Made by a program: the position numbers and the translations under genes
Notes under the pieces: model-generated
Database searches by the model: none
Told to the model about the DNA's origin: nothing
Seen by the model: the letters and a program-made list of their open reading frames with translations, nothing else
Assembly (NCBI GenBank): GCA_949152475.1
Contig: OX424562.1
Span: forward strand, 38,364,157 to 38,428,156
Reading direction: 5' to 3'
DNA length: 64,000 nucleotides
Origin: Terebella lapidaria
Lineage: Eukaryota > Annelida > Polychaeta > Terebellida > Terebellidae
Shown here: piece after piece, positions 60,326-64,000 of the stretch
Position numbering within the stretch: the stretch's first letter is position 1
Layout: each line of letters starts with the position of its first letter

Positions 60326-61560
60326 TCCGAGGGCTAAGAAAGGTTACCAGATAATATACTTTTTATATACATGCATTCAAATTCAAGGTCACGAGAATAT
60401 CCAGCATGTATCACTTTCTGTATGTTCATCCAAAAATGATTGCTAAGCTGTAAATTCAATATTGAGAGAGATATTAACAATTTTTCCTGTCACCTTGGAA
60501 ATGATGGCGAAGGTCAAATTAACGGTCATCAGAATATTCGGCATATATCATTCCTGTATGTCCGAAATTGATGTCAAGTTGTGAACTCGATAATAAGCGG
60601 CATATTAACCATTCAGTCCTGTGACTTTGAAAATGAGGTCAATGGTCAAACTCAAGGTCATGACAATATTCGGCATACATCAATTCCTATACAACCACAA
60701 TTGATTCACAAGCTGTAAAGTCGATAGTAAGCAATATATTAGCCATTTTGTCGTGTGACATGAAAAATAAGGTAAAAAATTCAAGGTTCAGCATGTATCA
60801 TTTTCTACATGTTCACAAATGATTCCTAAGCTGTAAGTCGATAATTAGCGAGATATTAGAAAATTTGTGCTCTGATCCTGGAAATAAGGTCAAAGGTCAA
60901 GTTGGAGCTGATGAAAATATTCAGCATATATCATTTCCTACATGTGCACAATTGATTCCTAAGCTGTGATGTCGATAATAAGCCAGATATTAGCCATTTC
61001 GTCCTGTGACCTTGAAAATGAGGTCAAGTCAACTTCAAGGTCATCAAAATATTCGGCATACATCATTTCCTATACGTCCACAATTTAGTACCAAGCTGTA
61101 AACTCGATGATAAGCCAGATATTAGCCATTTTTTGCGTTGACCTTGCAAAAGAGGTCCAAGGTCAAGTTCAAGGTCATGACAATATTCAGTATATATCAT
61201 TTTTTATATACATGTCCTCAATGACTTAATAACCTCTATTCACAATATTAAGTGAGATATTAAAAATAATGTGTCCTATATAAAGTATAGGAGAATTTAA
61301 CATTGGAAAGTGCTATTTGGGACCCTTCGAAACAATCAAAATGGCCGCCACACGCAGCCTGGCGATTCAAGGGTAACGAAACTTATACACGTCACAGAGG
61401 TATATGAGGGGAATCTCTTGAAACAAAAATTTGAAATCTGATAAGACAGTTTTTGAGAAAATGGCCACCAAATCCAACATTGACCGTTTCTCGACAAAAA
61501 TGGCTGCCATTTTGGCAAAAATGTGAAAATAAAAAAATTAAAAAGGTTTGGTAATCTGAA
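60326..61560 (-). repeat. Second, inverted and more diverged copy of the 134-bp-unit element
   Basis: It is the reverse complement of the preceding element. It begins near the CCGAGGGCTAAGAAAGGTTACC terminus, has units with GACCTTGAAAATGAGGTCAA, and ends in the AAAATGGCCGCC/AAAATGGCTGCC part that corresponds to about 58700-58770 of the forward copy. The CGTCC-rich terminus was not found, so it is truncated or degraded there. Confidence 0.65.
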
Positions 61561-61689
61561 AAAAACACAAGGACTAGATGTATGACAAGAAACGCAACTC
61601 ATTTTATTTAATATAGTTGTTTACTGCTGTACTTCAAAAGGCAACTCATAGAATATAAATCTTGTAACGGTTCTAGAGGTCGATTTTGT

Positions 61690-61960
61690 AGAATTGGTCT
61701 GTTGTTGGGTTGAAGTTTGCTCCTTAGTCGCATTTTATTCAGCCGGATGCCTCAGTGTCTCGTCTCTTCGGCTGGTGTCCGTGTACTCTGGTACACCGGC
61801 TACAGGCCGTCTTTGCGACTTTGGCTCTTCGGCTGCAGGGGTACTTCGGGAGACTCCGGTACCCCGGCTGTACCGACTTGGGCGACTCTGATTCTTCGGC
61901 TGCAGGGGTACTTCGATTTCATTTCATCTGTATAACCGAACACGGATTCGGCTGGGACGA
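61690..61960. repeat. Imperfect TTCGGCTG-rich repeat block
   Basis: CTTCGGCTGCAGGGGTACTT occurs twice (about 61828 and 61896), amid several shorter TCGGCTG and GGTACACC/GGTACCCC variants. GC content is higher than in the surroundings. The block may belong to an old repeat extending to about 62470, but I cannot define ends. Confidence 0.4.
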
Positions 61961-61999
61961 CTCAAAGATCAACTCTCGCCTACATTTCAAGGTTTATTG

Positions 62000-64000
62000 A
62001 CGAATCATACAGTCGGTTGAAATTTGTTGTGAATTCATCTAGAAATGATACTCTTCAGCAACTACCGCTCTTCGGCCATAGATATCAGTTCGGCTGTACC
62101 GCGATGTGGACTGGCTGGTGTTCCAGGCTCAGAAGGCGCTGACTCCCGCGAGTCGACAGTATTTATTCTTACCTACTCCAACCAATCAAAACTGAGGTTT
62201 TTACCGAAAAATAGTTTATGATTGATAACCAATCAAGAACCCTCACGTAACAATGTGCATTGTTCCAAATCCGTTTCGGCACACTTTAACGTAAATACGC
62301 ATTTTGAACACCAAGGTCTGAGTTCAGCCGAAGAGCAACCGAAGCCACCGAAAAATACCCGAACTTTTACCGAACATATACACATTTATAAACTGAATTG
62401 TAAACCTTTTTAATCACCGAAAACTAAACAGGTAATATACCTAGCCGAACACAATTTTGTTGCTGGGACAACCTGAACTTGATTTGAGTCTTGATGTGGG
62501 AGAGGTACTGGTCTGTGGTTATCCACTTGGTATATCGTCAACCTGGTTGCTTCTCACGTCTGTCACACCTGGACACGAGACTCAGTGTGGTCTACATAAA
62601 TCTAGGACTGAATGATGGATGATGTTGATTTTTGTTTGACTGAGTTAGAATAAAAAGACTTTCTACCCATGAAACTGTTAAAATTTCTTCAGTAGTTATG
62701 GCCTCTTTTCTCGATGAAAAAACAAAACTGTGTTCAAAGTCAGGTATAAAATTTGATTTTGCACCACTTGCTTGATTATCGAATTCAGCAAATATACTGG
62801 GTCAATTCCTATGGGAAGTAATGGTATGTACTATTTTTACACTGCAGTTTTGTGTTGTGGTACAACCATAGCCTAGTTCTTCTAGATAATAGGTCGAGTT
62901 CATACCCTTGTACTCCAGATTTGTAATGGGCAGATATATTGGGTTGTCTCCAATGAACTTGTTGTAGGCAGTGATACGTGAATACTAATGTACATGCTTC
63001 TGTTTTGCATTAAAATAAAAATAACAAATCTTTATGGTAAACATCATGTAAACAAGTCTACAATATAATGTTCCGTCACTGGACAGACCGGTTAAGTGAT
63101 GCTCCACATTGCTGCATGTGGTACAAGACCTTGGTGTGTCATTCTCTATGCTATATCCTTGCATACGTATCACTTCCGTGGTGCTTTACACGTGTCTCTG
63201 GAACACCTCTCTCTTTTTCTGAGCACTCCACTCACCTCCCCAGTTCTCTAGCTGGAGTTTGATGGCTTCTCACTCTAAAGTGCTGGGTCGTTTGTCTTAA
63301 TCGAATCTCATTTTCTGCCGTGTTCACTGTTTAGGGGCCTGCCATTAATGGATGAAGGGAGGCTTCATTGTCTTAGCTGTTGTCCTCTGACAGCAATTGT
63401 GTTTCGAGGGAGGGGTTATCTCGCTATGAGCACTTCTGGATGACGCGAGTGTATTAACGCCTAATCACCCACTTAGTACTCGTGTGTGCGTTTCTCGCTG
63501 TGAATGATGATGTTTTTAATTCATGTTGTTGATTCAGTTGTTGATGTGTGTGGGACTACTTTCATTAAAAATACCCAACAGTTCAAAATATTTATAAATG
63601 TCACACTCTGTCAGAACTGCTAAAGTGCCAAGATGGAAGGTGTATGTGTTTTAAGTCGATATAATCAATGTGTGTTTAGCTGATAGCGTTGTACCATGCA
63701 TTTCTCCAGAGTACCAAATCTGTAGGTGATATATTTCACAAACAACGCCTTCTGACATAAATCCATAATGATTGATATGACCATTAAGGGCATTTTTTTT
63801 TAGCACAACCCTCGAACTGACTGCCTCGAGATTCTAATTTCTTAAAATAGATTTCTGGTAGAGCAAACAGAAGCAACATTACTTCGATTTGGGGACATCA
63901 CATGGTTAGGGGACGTATATATAACACTTTCAAGGCATTCTGATGCTGCCATTATGACTCTAGCCTACAATTGAATGTTGGAAGCCAGTGGTTTATGAGA
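62000..64000. other. Right-end intergenic DNA; nothing recognised
   Basis: AT-rich sequence with only short chance frames on both strands. No repeat, RNA gene or splice-supported exon was identified. Confidence 0.5.

Noticed and set aside
61690-62470. Solo LTR beginning TGTAACGG near 61661
   Set aside because: A possible TG start exists, but I found no matching CA end with a target duplication and no partner copy in the window.

Overview
This window is animal nuclear DNA, most likely from a mollusc or another lophotrochozoan. The evidence is two multi-exon genes with GT/AG introns, a DEG/ENaC channel and an arrestin-domain protein (both animal-type families), a tRNA-derived SINE, a LINE fragment, an LTR retrotransposon, and dispersed repeats rich in CCTTGAATTTGACC-type units that I associate with molluscan genomes. 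The mollusc assignment is inference. Nothing looks bacterial. Most open frames in the window are chance frames in AT-rich repeat DNA.

Region 1-28.6 kb holds no gene I can support. From about 2.4 to 28.6 kb it is a head-to-tail array of four diverged copies of one unit, about 6.1-6.5 kb each without later insertions. The last two copies are clearly the closest pair. A tRNA-derived SINE sits only in copy 2. A 1.13-kb foldback DNA transposon sits only in copy 3, with the matching empty site visible in copy 4. A block of about 0.27 kb is inverted in copies 2 and 3 relative to copies 1 and 4.

Region 30.4-34.8 kb carries an arrestin-domain-containing gene on the plus strand. Six coding exons (31257-33514) join in frame to a 339-residue protein with both arrestin domains. 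It has no PPxY motif, unlike the vertebrate ARRDC ubiquitin-ligase adaptors.

Region 36.1-55.85 kb carries a DEG/ENaC sodium-channel subunit on the minus strand. I could join ten coding exons in frame to 822 residues. Its third exon adds about 320 residues of first strongly basic, then strongly acidic and tyrosine-rich sequence to the extracellular domain, with an RVKR furin-type site at the junction. Intron 2 contains a young 14.2-kb Ty3/Gypsy-like LTR retrotransposon with nearly identical LTRs and an extra third frame, plus a LINE tail. The channel gene and the arrestin gene are tail to tail.

Region 55.9-64 kb is intergenic. It contains two copies, in opposite orientation, of a repeat built from units of about 134 bp, a dispersed-repeat copy between them, one weak exon candidate near 58.1 kb, and otherwise nothing I recognise.
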